NCBI RefSeq assembly: GCF_964340395.1
Contig: NC_135553.1
Coordinates: forward strand, 21,348,949 to 21,412,948
Length of the DNA: 64,000 nucleotides
Source of the DNA: Glandiceps talaboti
Lineage: Eukaryota; Hemichordata; Enteropneusta; Spengelidae
Reading direction: 5' to 3'
Below the pieces are notes generated by a model. It was given only the letters and a program-made list of their open reading frames with translations. It searched no databases and had not been told where the DNA came from. Made by a program: the position numbers and the translations under genes. Below, one piece after another: positions 18,242-64,000 of this stretch. The first letter of the stretch is position 1. Every line of letters begins with the position of its first letter.

Positions 18242-20408
18242 ATTGGAAGTCTATCTTCAAGTTGCTATAAACGGCATAATGTATACGTAGGTCTTTTGTG
18301 TCTACCACTTGATGCATAACGTAAGCGACCCAGTTCTTTTCACTATTTCAATACTTTAGACACAATATTCACAAAAGAAAAAAAAGACGAATACAAGCTC
18401 GGGGCAATGATTTTGTCCTGTGGATACCTTGATTTAATTTGACAGGTCAGGTCACAGATTGCTTCGGTCAGTCTGTCCTTCGCGATGCAAGCATGTGCAT
18501 CACGTGTATACACGAAGTGAAAACTACCCGAAATGCAATTACAGAACTTTGAACTTTGGGAAGAGGTGGAGATCTTATTTCAAAAATATTATTAAGTTCA
18601 CATTCTCTACAGTGTAAACTATTAATCTATACAAGTAAAGAAAATGTATTGCATAGACATAATTAATGACTACGGTTTCCAAAATGTCCAGGTGGAGACA
18701 TTTGTGACAAATCAAATTATCGCCCTGTTGCTGTTACATCAACAGCCTCTAAATTGTTTGAGAGAGTTTGACTAAATCGCTGTATAGATTGTCTGTCGAC
18801 CAGTGATCACCAGTTCGGGTTTAAACCAGGGCATGGTACTGATATGTCAATCTTTGTTCTGAAAGAAATTTTAAATCATTATAAACGTCGTAATACTCCC
18901 GTTTTCATCACTTTCATGGATGCATCTAAAGCGTTTGATTACGGCTTTGTACGTTCGTTATGATATTCTTTTTAATAAATTATTAGACAGAGGGGTCAAA
19001 CCTTACTTAATTAAGATGTTAGCATACATGTACAGGTATCAAGACTTTGTGGTTAGATGGAATGGGTGTTTATCTGAATCTTTTAATTCAAAGAATGGGG
19101 TTAACCAAGGTGGAATTACTTCACCTCTTTTTTTCACTGTGTATTTAGATGACCTCGGAAGGCTCAGTAAGAATCTTTCAACACTTCCCTATGGCTGCCT
19201 TCTCGGTGGCTATAAAGTGAACCATTTAATTTATGCTGATGATTTAGTTATTATATCTACTGGAGCCTATGGTCAGCAGATGCTTGCTAATACTTGTGGC
19301 TACTATGGTGAAATTGGTGAAATTAATTCTATACTTTTCAATGAGAAAAAGACAGTGTGTATGCTAATTCAACCTAATGTACGTAGGCTCAGACCAGTTA
19401 CAATTTACCTGAATGGTAGATTGCTGAATTACGTCGATGTTTACAAATACCTTGGTCACTTGATCACCTGTGACCTCAAGGATAATGAGGACATCCAGGC
19501 TCAGACTCGACTTTTTTTTTATATCAGAGGTAATGCTCTAATTCGTGACTTTAAATTTGCGTCCCTCTCTGTTAAATGTCACTTATTTTCAGTCTTTTGT
19601 GATATTCCTTATTGTTCTTATTTGTGGAGTATTTTCTCAGTAAATACTTTTAATCTTGCCAAGAGAGCTTACTCACATGTTTTCCGTAAATTGTCAGGTG
19701 TTAAACATTCTTTTATTCAGAGCAATAGCGCAATGTTTGTCAACTTTTCGATTTTAACTTTTGATGAGATCATTAGGAAAAAATGTCTTAGCTTTCTTAG
19801 CAGATTGCATCTCTCAAGTAACCGGCCCGTTTGTGGTTGCTGTTTTATCTCTTTCAGTATTATCACACAGTGCTTTGTGGAGTATTTGGAGTACGCGTCT
19901 ATTTTAATGTGTTTTGTCTGTTGTTTGTTTTGCTATGGATTGTTTTTTGTATAATCTGAAATAAAGTGATAATAATAATAATAATAATATTCATATTTAT
20001 TGATAATCTCGTTCATCTCTGCCATGTGTGATACAGTTCCCCGTGTCCTAATTGATAACAACATAAAGCGCTGAATAAGTGACTACAATTGAGAACAAGT
20101 TAAAAATGTAAATAGTTGTGTCTGTAAAGAGCAACGAAATATGAACTTCGAGGGTACGAAAGCTTAGCTGCGCCCGAGATGCAGTGTTGTGGAGTAGGAC
20201 TCAGGAGCGCCGAGCGCCTAGCGCCTGCAGACTGCGTTGCGGTAAATCACAGCGCCCTCTGACGATACAATTTTGATAAATCACACAAAGATAAGTGGTC
20301 TTTTAAGGGTCAAAGTGCACACCATGTACCATTCGTACCGGTGAGATGTAGAGATCTTGCCTGGTAATACTTGAGTCTCACCGTATTCCAGTTGGTTCAT
20401 TTGATGCG
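18242..20408. promoter_or_regulatory. Divergent promoter interval of the GMC and PLPP6-like genes
   Basis: The two coding starts face away from each other, 2167 bp apart, of which about 1300 bp is the inserted LINE. The ancestral spacing was therefore under 0.9 kb, compatible with a shared bidirectional promoter. The PLPP6 side (20150-20280) is locally G+C-rich with GAGCGCC/TAGCGCC repeats; no TATA box is evident on either side. Confidence 0.45.
18690..19990 (+). mobile_element. Dead LINE (non-LTR retrotransposon) reverse-transcriptase fragment
   Basis: Plus-strand RT domain: NYRPVAVTSTASKLFERV near 18715, an in-frame TGA at 18769-18771, DQFGFKPGHGTDMSIF, the palm motif DASKAFD at 18919, a frameshift just after it, then a 344-codon frame with GVNQGGITSPLFF and the catalytic YADD at 19232-19243. 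It lacks the endonuclease and N-terminal RT parts (5' truncation) and ends with AATAAAGTG followed by an (ATA)n tail at about 19965-19989. Resembles CR1/Jockey-group elements. It cannot be active because of the stop and frameshift. It sits in the short interval between two divergent gene starts. Confidence 0.85.
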
Positions 20409-22083
20409 ATGGATGGTGATACTGGACAAGCAATGAAGAAACGTAACGTTACATCGATGCAATCAAGGACTGACACACCGAACCTGACGGGAGAAGAAGT
20501 TGGGAAGCGAACAGACAAGGACGACCACTTCGCTGGGTTGCTGGACCTTGACGTTCAGTTAACGCACTTTCTGAGTATCTGTTCAGGACAAGACTCTCGG
20601 TATGGTATACTAAGGACATTGGCGAAATTTATTGAAATTACAGGTCATGGTATACCCTGGTTGGTGCTACCAATATGCAGTATTTATGTATATGGAGCAG
20701 AAGATAGCAATAATGAATTCCTGGTCAATTTATTGTTCGGTAAGTAGTTCTAGACATGCACGAGCCAAATTGAACAAAAACCCACAGGGTACAGGACAGA
20801 TAATCAATTTTCCAGATTTCTAATACTATTTTCTCTATATTTAAAAAGTGTATTGCTTCCTCTCTTGTACGTCCATTAGTAGGATCAGTGGATGTGTACA
20901 CTCACTGCGCAGTATGTTAATTAGGCAAATAGGTTGTGATTTTGTTCTTGGTTTAGCAATCTACTAATTCATGCAAAGTTGGTATTCTCTAATAAGCCAG
21001 TGATAAAGTAGGAAATAGGGAAAAAACAGTGAGAGGAAACAACGCTTATGGTGGCAATGTTTAAAACTTTATTTGTAATATCGACAAAAGAATATTAGAA
21101 ATCCGGAAAATTGTCAAAACAAAATTTACTTTTCATCCTGTATCCTGTGAAAAAATATGGAATATGTACGTCACGACATTACACGTCTCTGTCACAACAA
21201 TGTGTGTCAATGTCACTGGTTCTGCTGTATTCGAAATATAAGCCAAAATGTTCAAAATTGCCATTACTCTCCTCGTTTTTTTCCTAAATGTATGCTCTTT
21301 CAGCCAGAAAATACTTGTGAGCTAAGTGTTGTCACTACTCGTCTAGCAACTCGTATTGACAAAGGCCCCTTAGGTCACTCATATTTCCTTGGCTAAATGA
21401 AGAAAACTATTGGGGAATAGCATCTACTTGTAGTCATACAGATAGATTGCCATATATGGTAGATAAGTAAGGCTTTATATGTACATGTGTGGAGATATGA
21501 GGCGAAGTCTTGTATTTTACTGTAATTGGAATATCGAGAATGACTACTCGTAAAGTTTGTAACACATTGAAATGCTGTTCCTTCCATACTGAAGAGTGTT
21601 TATTATGCACCTTTTCTCCAGAGCTCAAGGCGCTCACAATTGGCACTGATCAATGGTGGCACATTCCATGTGTAACAAAGTTTATGTTTTCTTCCAGGAT
21701 TGGTCCTAGATCTGGTTATCGTTGTAGTCATTAAAGCTATTGTGAGACGACCAAGACCAGCAGTGAATAAAATGGACATGTTTGCTACTGTCTCAGTCGA
21801 CCACTACTCGTTTCCTTCTGGTCACAGTTCCAGAGCTGGAATGTTACTACTATTGTATCTGTTAGAATGGACTTTTTTGACCTGGCAAGGACCTGTACTT
21901 ATGATTGTTTGGTCCCTCAGTGTGTGTATGTCAAGGTTGTTACTAGGTCGTCACCATGTCAGTGATGTCTGTGCTGGGATAGTGTTAGGATTTGCTGAGT
22001 GTGCTCTCCTAGAGACACTTTGGATTCAAACAAAGCAATGCAATGAGTCTGTGCAATATCTTTGTGATTTTCTACAGTGTTGA
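20409..22083 (+). CDS. PLPP6: PLPP6-like polyisoprenoid (presqualene) diphosphate phosphatase
   Basis: Two exons, 20409-20739 and 21698-22083, joined in phase 1 (donor GTAAGT, acceptor TTCTTCCAG), 238 aa. It belongs to the PAP2 membrane phosphatase superfamily with all three catalytic motifs: KAIVRRPRP (K123-P131), FPSGH (149-153) and SRLLLGRHHVSD (S189, R190, H196, D200). The block FIEITGHGIPWLV in exon 1 and the region after KX6RP (NKMDMFATVSVD) match vertebrate PLPP6 rather than other PAP2 enzymes. Hydrophobic segments near residues 90-115, 110-123, 158-170 and 178-190 suggest an ER or nuclear membrane protein. The family removes phosphate from presqualene, farnesyl and geranylgeranyl diphosphates. 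Somewhat shorter than the human protein at the N-terminus. The residue before the second exon's first codon is Gly, split across the junction. Confidence 0.9.
21168..21425 (+). repeat. Dispersed repeat family, copy 2
   Basis: Intronic in the PLPP6-like gene. Shares CAAAATTGCCATTACT, CAGCCAGAAAATACTTGTGA, CTAAGTGTTGTCACTACT and the TATTGACAAAGGCC block with 6920-7205 and 30490-30780. This copy lacks the left fold-back arm. Confidence 0.7.
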
Positions 22084-23837
22084 CAACCTGTTCTCATATC
22101 AGTAATTTTTTAAAGTCTTATGTGCCTCAAATTACAACCGAAGAAAGTAAGCTGTGTAGATTCAACAGTCAGAATGAAGGCAATTGTTGCATGTTACTGT
22201 CTCTTGCAGAGGGTGATTTAAATTGCAATACAATGACTACATGAATGACACTATGCATCCCTGTAATAATGTTGACAGGCAAAATAACAACATCACATCT
22301 TAGTAGTACACTACATGTGATATATGTTATGTTATGTTATGTTATGTTATGTTATGTTATGTTATGTTATGTTTTATTAAGGGGTCGCTATGTGGACTTA
22401 TCAAATTATACTTAAATAACATTTACAAAAAAAAAGAGCCACACTCAGCCCTTTGGCTTATAGGACACAAAGAATATCAAATTAAATACATAAGTAAATA
22501 AATATCACATATGTTTTAATTGTAAATAAAGGTTTTCCTAAGGTTAAAGCCTTATGTAAAAAGTTTGCGGTATCAATGGGAAATTTTTATCATTAAATGT
22601 GGTATATCTGATACATAGGGTAAGTTATGAATATATTATAAAGCCATACAGATTGTTCAGACAACAATCACATTTACTGCATGGACTCCATGCATGATAG
22701 GTGACACTGTATATTATATAGCAAGGCTAAGCTGACCCATGCATAATATGCTGGCGTAGTATTTCCCACATGTAGTGTACAATTACTATTAGGTGGAGGA
22801 CTTTGTTTTATCTGTCAAAATTTTAACAGAGGTGCACAGTGTCTTTCATATAGTCTATGTTTATCAGATCACCCTCTACAAGAGACAAACACATGAAGCC
22901 ATTGTATCCATTCTGATTGTTGCATCTGCACAGCTTACATTCATTTGCTGTATTCTGAGCTGTTGTGAAAGAAACCAATTGTACATCGTAAGCATTCCAG
23001 TTACAAATGTAGTCTGTGAAATCAACAAGTATAATTTTTAGTTTCAACATATGAAATCATACAAAAAAGTCATGTAAATTGCACACTAAAAGTAAGCACA
23101 TGAATAATGACTACATTTCAGAATTTATATATAAATTTGTGTGTGTTGTGTGAGAGTGGGTACATGCAGGTAGCCCATAGATTTGTGATTGGCCTTCTAA
23201 TCTAGTGTTTGCACATCAACAGTGCACCAAGCACAGTTAGTTTTTCAGCACTCGACAACAAGCTGAGAAGCCTTAGAAATGGATCAATCATGTTAGCAGC
23301 AGAGCATGTCAGTAGTAATCCATGGTTAATCTATCACATACTGACAAGTGCTTGTATTTGGCTACTTCATTCAGACATACATGTTTACAACATATCTCTC
23401 TCTTCAAGTCCGAATGCAAGTTGCATGTGAATGCAATAACATCATTGGTTTATATTAACAGTAACATTAGACTTAGTACAGCTCTTGTTAATTTCAAAAT
23501 CAGAACCAATTTCAGTGCTGAAAAACTTGTTTTAATGATATGATAAAAAAAATTTTGATAAGAAAGTCAATGACAAGGCTCTGGGCTAACATGTATGTGT
23601 CATTTAAAACATTTGTAATAGAACAGATTAAAACCTCAGCTGCTCAGCTGTATGTGTCATAAAAGAATGTATGTTCCTACTTAGTACACTGGAATCATGT
23701 GAAATGTCACAAATAAATAATGAGATTAGTAAATCATTTAATTGTAGTATTATTGTTTTTATTTGATGCAGAGATCAATGACGAGAATGTCAATTAATTG
23801 AAAAGGACAGAATATTTCTTTATAATTAAGTCACTGT
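22084..23837. other. Tail-to-tail intergenic stretch
   Basis: 3' side of the PLPP6-like gene. Contains a (TTATG)n array at 22320-22374, immediately followed by an AAGGGGTCGC...AAAAAAAAAGAGCCACAC segment that could be the 3' end of a minus-strand LINE. No coding or RNA gene recognised. Confidence 0.4.
22320..22374. repeat. (TTATG)n pentanucleotide array
   Basis: Eleven pentamers with almost no variation, downstream of the PLPP6-like gene. Confidence 0.95.
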
Positions 23838-24869
23838 ATTATTATATATGGACCAGAGATTACTTGCACTGGTGTACACTCATACTGGTGGTATTTTCAC
23901 TGCAGTGCAGTACTGAAAACAATTTTGCATACCTGCAAACAAATGACATGCATAAGGGGACATGACCATTTGTTCTACCAAAAGTGTGTGGTTGCATGGT
24001 GTCATTTTATGGCAATTTTGTTGTTTCAGATAGCATATGTAATAATAACAGAACCCCATTCTGCATAAGTTCCAGTGTTGGTACTCGGTTGTATTTGCAG
24101 TCATGCTTGTGGTATTTTCTGCTGCATTTTCACTTGCTATGCTTGTGAAAGTACTGCCGCAGAGAACACTGCAAGCACAAGTGGAAATACCCTGATTATA
24201 CCACAGTTGCACTCACACATGATGGGGTTCTGTCGTGGTATTTGAAACTAAATCCAGTACCACGATGATAAGTTCCGAAAGGTTGTTTATTCCATTATTG
24301 CTAACTAAGCTATCCATTCTTATTCCCACAATGTTACGACTATTTGCAGAATGAGTAGGAGATCGACAGTGTAATCATGTTAGGTTTGACCATGGAAGTG
24401 GGTTATACTTCCATGGTTGGACTGTATCATACAGTTATTGGTGACATTCCTATTACTTTATGTACTGCACATATATAATCATGATAATATGACAAAATCC
24501 CATGACATGTGAGTGCAAGTGTGGGGTACTCAGGGTATTTGTATGAGTGCTTGCATTATTCTTTCCTGTACTTTCACAAGTGTAGCAAGAGCATAGCAAA
24601 ACACTGCAAGCACGAGTGCAAACACCCCTGAGTACCCGCACTGGAACTCGCATAACATGGGGTTCTGTGATTATTACATATGTTAATCTGAAATGGCAAA
24701 TTTCCATAACAATCATACAGCACAATCACACAATTTCGTGTGTAGCGAATAATTGTGTACTCATTTGTATGCTGGTATGCAATAATGTGTTTGGTATTGC
24801 ATTGAAGTGAAAATACCACTATTATGCATGCACTAGTGCAAGTAACCTCTAGTACATATGTAATAATTA
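23838..24869. repeat. Roughly 1-kb imperfect palindrome (two fold-back arms)
   Basis: The left arm, about 23838-24235, is the reverse complement of the right arm, about 24490-24869, with a spacer of about 255 bp. Landmarks in inverted order are GGTTACTTGCACT at the outer ends, TGGTATTTTCACT, GCATATGTAATAAT, ACAGAACCCCAT and ATGGGGTTCTGT. Each arm contains a 180-190 bp unit (24048-24233 and 24491-24668) that is itself palindromic with ACAGAACCCCAT-type ends. No reading frame. It looks like a nested MITE/fold-back structure. Confidence 0.75.
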
Positions 24870-25639
24870 TAAGAGTGTCACCAATTGTGCAATATACAAA
24901 TAAAACTGTATAAATATATATGTAGGTGGAACACCATTACATGTACATTTTTTTCAGCCTCTAAATGTATTATCTTTGCTTGCGACTTATTTTCTATTGA
25001 AATATGTTCTTGTCACTTCAACTACTAAAACACTGAATTATGGCTAGCAACTGTACAACACTGTATTAAAAATTATCTGTATTTTGCCATCATTAATCCT
25101 GTGTTTCCCAACTTGTAGCTTTTTGTATACAAACAATACTCCCTGGTAGAAAGGGGATTAACTAGTAATCAATTTAATGACAAAATATACAGACAAACTG
25201 ATGGTAAGATATGCCCTGGCAAAGTCAAGAAAACCATCATTATTACTCAAATTATGGTTCCCATGTAGACGATACTCATGATAGGTATTACCTGTAGAAA
25301 ATGTGATATTACAAAACAAGTCATATCCTCACAAAACTTTCATTTAAACCATATATATGTTAATCATGAAGTTACATAATCTAACAAACTTTATGTTACC
25401 ATGGTAACCAATGTTGTATGGGATGATATACATGTGATAATAAGAAATTATATGTCAGCCAAAGTATATAGTGATGACATTAACATTGCCTACTAGATAT
25501 ATTATACTCTAAGAAAGTGTATTTTATTTTATTTCATTTGCCCATAGAAAATTCAAAAACAGAAATTTGCATTTGCGAAAGCCACATATTAGTAAATAAT
25601 AAGTCTGTATAAAGAAAGAATACATAAAGTTAGCTGTTT

Positions 25640-26040
25640 GCTATTCTAAGTAGTATAAACTTCCATAACAGTTCTGATTTCATCAGGTGTAAGACCAGCG
25701 TCGGATTTTAGATGGTCAAGATGAGTTGTTACTGGTCTTCATTTTTTTTTCTTTGTCCATATACTGGTGACTAAATCACTAACTAAGATACAGTCTGATT
25801 TTCTTATTGTCCTCCATAACAGTCCAGATATTGTCAGGTGTATTTAAGTGTCAGGTTTTAGACAGGCACAGTAAGTTGTTACTTGCCTTCCAACTTCTTC
25901 TTCTAACTTAGATACAGTCTGATTTTTACACCTAGAGCAATGACTGCAATCACCAGCTGCCGATTGTTCACTAAACTTAAGAATACCTTTATAGAGTTCT
26001 TTATTGATGACATGTTGTTCCAGAGGATGTATAAACTATA
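25640..26040 (-). pseudogene. Decayed coding-like segment beyond the aldehyde-oxidase-like gene
   Basis: On the minus strand a frame reads LEQHVINKELYKGILKFS, then CSHCSRCKNQTVSKLEEEV (about 25945-25900), and a second related unit reads VTTHLDHLKSDAGL and TPDEIRTVMEV before stops. The two units of about 145 bp (25660-25790 and 25805-25945) are related to each other (TCCATAACAG, CTAACTTAGATACAGTCTGA). No family recognised; could be remains of a transposon ORF or part of the 3' UTR. Confidence 0.3.
26000..26005 (-). terminator. Candidate poly(A) signal of the aldehyde-oxidase-like gene
   Basis: AATAAA on the minus strand, 86 nt after the stop codon at 26091. Position and sequence fit a polyadenylation signal. 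Confidence 0.45.
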
Positions 26041-26090
26041 GTGTGTTTCAATTTATACATATTTTACCATTTGTAGATACACTCCTTTGC

Positions 26091-62212
<36,122 letters not shown>

Positions 62213-64000
62213 GCTGCAGTTTTATCGTACGATACCTTACTCTGTGCAACATGTTAACAAGGTCACGCGTACTACAATAGTCCTCATACGCTGACCTCTA
62301 AAATCACTGAAGCATGCTGTAAGGCTTTGATCGATGGTGACCCTATTTATTCCACAAGCATATAAACCGTTGCTGTTCCTTGCTTTCTACTTCTTTCAAA
62401 AAATAGCGCCAATAGTATTGTAGCACGACTGACTTCACATAGTCTAATATGTTGTTTCTAATAGCGAGATAATATATAAAGTAGGCATTGTCACAGTTGT
62501 TGTAAGTACTTTTGAAATTGTAATTTACCTAGTGACCGGCTTGGAATCTCTATGTTGCCGGTTCAGCCGCCATCCCTGCCGCGCCCGGCCCGTTTGTTAC
62601 TGAAGTACTAGTCTTGGAGATTCGAGCAGTCATTGTGCCTCCATTATCCAAGTAGAGCAATTAGGGACCTGGTAGGATATAAATTGCTTTTCGTGGAATG
62701 TTTTAATCATATGCGCTGACAGATTCTACAATGTCAGAATCTTGCAGAGACAACACAAATGAACTAATGTTCCAACAGTGGAAGGCTATGGCTTCAATTA
62801 AAATTTAATTTTGGTAAAATATATGATTTGTAAATATACTACCACAACAACTAGGTATATTTGTACATCTGTGCTTACTGAACATGCCTTTATTTGTGAC
62901 TAATTACAGTAATTACTACTTTTGATAATGTGTCGCTCAAACCTAACAGCCATGCCATAATATTTCTACAGTTTTTTGTATTTCTTATAAAAGGTTTCAC
63001 ACAAAATAACATTGACTTCTCCATTGGTATTCACAGACTGCAATGTTACGCAAGGAATCTACCCGCATTATAGATAGAACACTAAGTCATTTGTTTCCAT
63101 GGTTACTTTATTCAGAACTTACATGCAAGCTTAAGGCCTCAGCCAATAACAGAAAGACCATTTAACAAAATGTGACAGGAAAGTATCAGTTAATTGACAG
63201 TATAAAAGCTTGACTGATAATTAAGTCACTGTAGAATTACATAGTCAAAATGATGGCAAGTCCAAATGATATTATTTTTGAATTATGCTATGATCGGGGG
63301 TTTACGCTTATCGACACATTATCAGTTGTCAGAATCCACTAGAGAGGTCGAAGGAAGATAAACCACCACGCACTAAGTGTGACAAAAATGAAAGAACCAT
63401 TTCAACCTACTGTAAACATGTTGTTTTTGAATAATGATCTGAATATTGGATCTCCAATTCTCATAGAAAGTGAGAAAAGTCGTCCTTCTAAGATATTTCC
63501 TTATATTATTTAGCCCAATAAAATAATATTGAACAATTTTGAACCATTTTACGGTTATTAAAACCACAATTTCGTGATCGCCGATGAAAGTAGATATAAT
63601 ATCACGCTGACACAAGGTAAATTTACGGAAATGTTGATCTTCACTTTTTGATCCCAGGTACTAGTAGTCTCCCAAGGGATGGGATTGAATCCGTGACAAA
63701 TTGCGTCCACCTCTTCTCAAAACCCGAACACTGCATGAGACATAAACAGTTACACCCGTTTTGTTTTATGCTTTGTTGATTTTCAACATATCAATATGAA
63801 ATAAGAGGGGGCGCCCTTTCTGGTGAAGTATGAAAAACAAGCGCAGCAAAATGCAATATAGCTATACTTGAATTGTCACTTTGTTAAAATGTCCAAATGC
63901 ACGTGCCACAAGCCTAAACCCTTTAACAGAGTGACCAATTACGTCCACCCTATATCAAATATTGTATTTTTTATTTTTAATAATTTCATAAGCAATAACT
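62213..64000. other. Upstream region of the AOX-like gene, no gene recognised
   Basis: Contains the presumed promoter. ACAAGGTCA at 62247-62255 resembles a nuclear-receptor half-site, about 36 nt before the ATG and therefore possibly in the 5' UTR. No TATA box near the start and no coding or RNA feature to the right edge. Confidence 0.35.

Noticed and set aside
18920-19954. 344-codon frame as a host gene
   Set aside because: It contains the RT motifs QGG and YADD and is preceded, across a frameshift, by earlier RT motifs; it is a dead LINE.

Overview
This is nuclear genomic DNA from an animal, most likely a marine invertebrate. Genes are split into many short exons with GT/AG introns, the DNA is visibly A+T-rich, and it is crowded with microsatellites, fold-back elements and dead LINE/Penelope-type retroelements. 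There is no bacterial-style operon structure. A secreted protein built from mucin-type WxxW modules fits a lancelet, hemichordate or lophotrochozoan, but I cannot fix the phylum from sequence alone.

Layout. (1) 1-6.5 kb, minus strand: a tandemly duplicated gene for a small secreted protein. It has a 70-nt signal-peptide exon followed by 279-nt, phase 1-1 WxxW exons. The second copy keeps its signal exon, TATA box and E-box, but its WxxW exon is a remnant. A third WxxW exon probably lies just beyond the left edge. (2) 8.5-18.2 kb, minus strand: a complete 15-exon GMC oxidoreductase (choline/alcohol dehydrogenase-like, 550 aa). (3) 18.2-20.4 kb: the head-to-head promoter interval, interrupted by a 5'-truncated, frameshifted LINE. 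(4) 20.4-22.1 kb, plus strand: a two-exon PLPP6-type phosphatase (238 aa). (5) 22.1-26.0 kb: tail-to-tail intergenic DNA holding a roughly 1-kb palindrome. (6) 26.1-62.2 kb, minus strand: a complete 33-exon molybdo-flavoenzyme of the xanthine dehydrogenase/aldehyde oxidase family (1345 aa), whose substrate pocket looks like aldehyde oxidase. (7) 62.2-64 kb: upstream DNA with no recognised gene.

All three enzyme models were assembled exon by exon with splice phases checked. Every junction is in phase and every internal stop is avoided. The enzymes are metabolic (FAD-dependent alcohol oxidation, polyisoprenoid phosphate hydrolysis, Mo-dependent aldehyde/heterocycle oxidation) and show no obvious shared pathway.

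The least ordinary material is non-coding or mobile. A 13.1-kb interval fills almost all of intron 31 of the molybdo-flavoenzyme gene and is bounded by inverted CACTGGGCAAAAA termini with a possible 3-bp duplication; it contains a broken leucine-rich-repeat gene fragment, a Penelope-like remnant and a nested hAT-like fold-back. Other notable items are a large palindrome at 23.8-24.9 kb, an inverted-repeat element with internal roughly 146-bp tandem repeats at 53.5-55.1 kb, a dispersed repeat with three copies, and five related pentanucleotide arrays.
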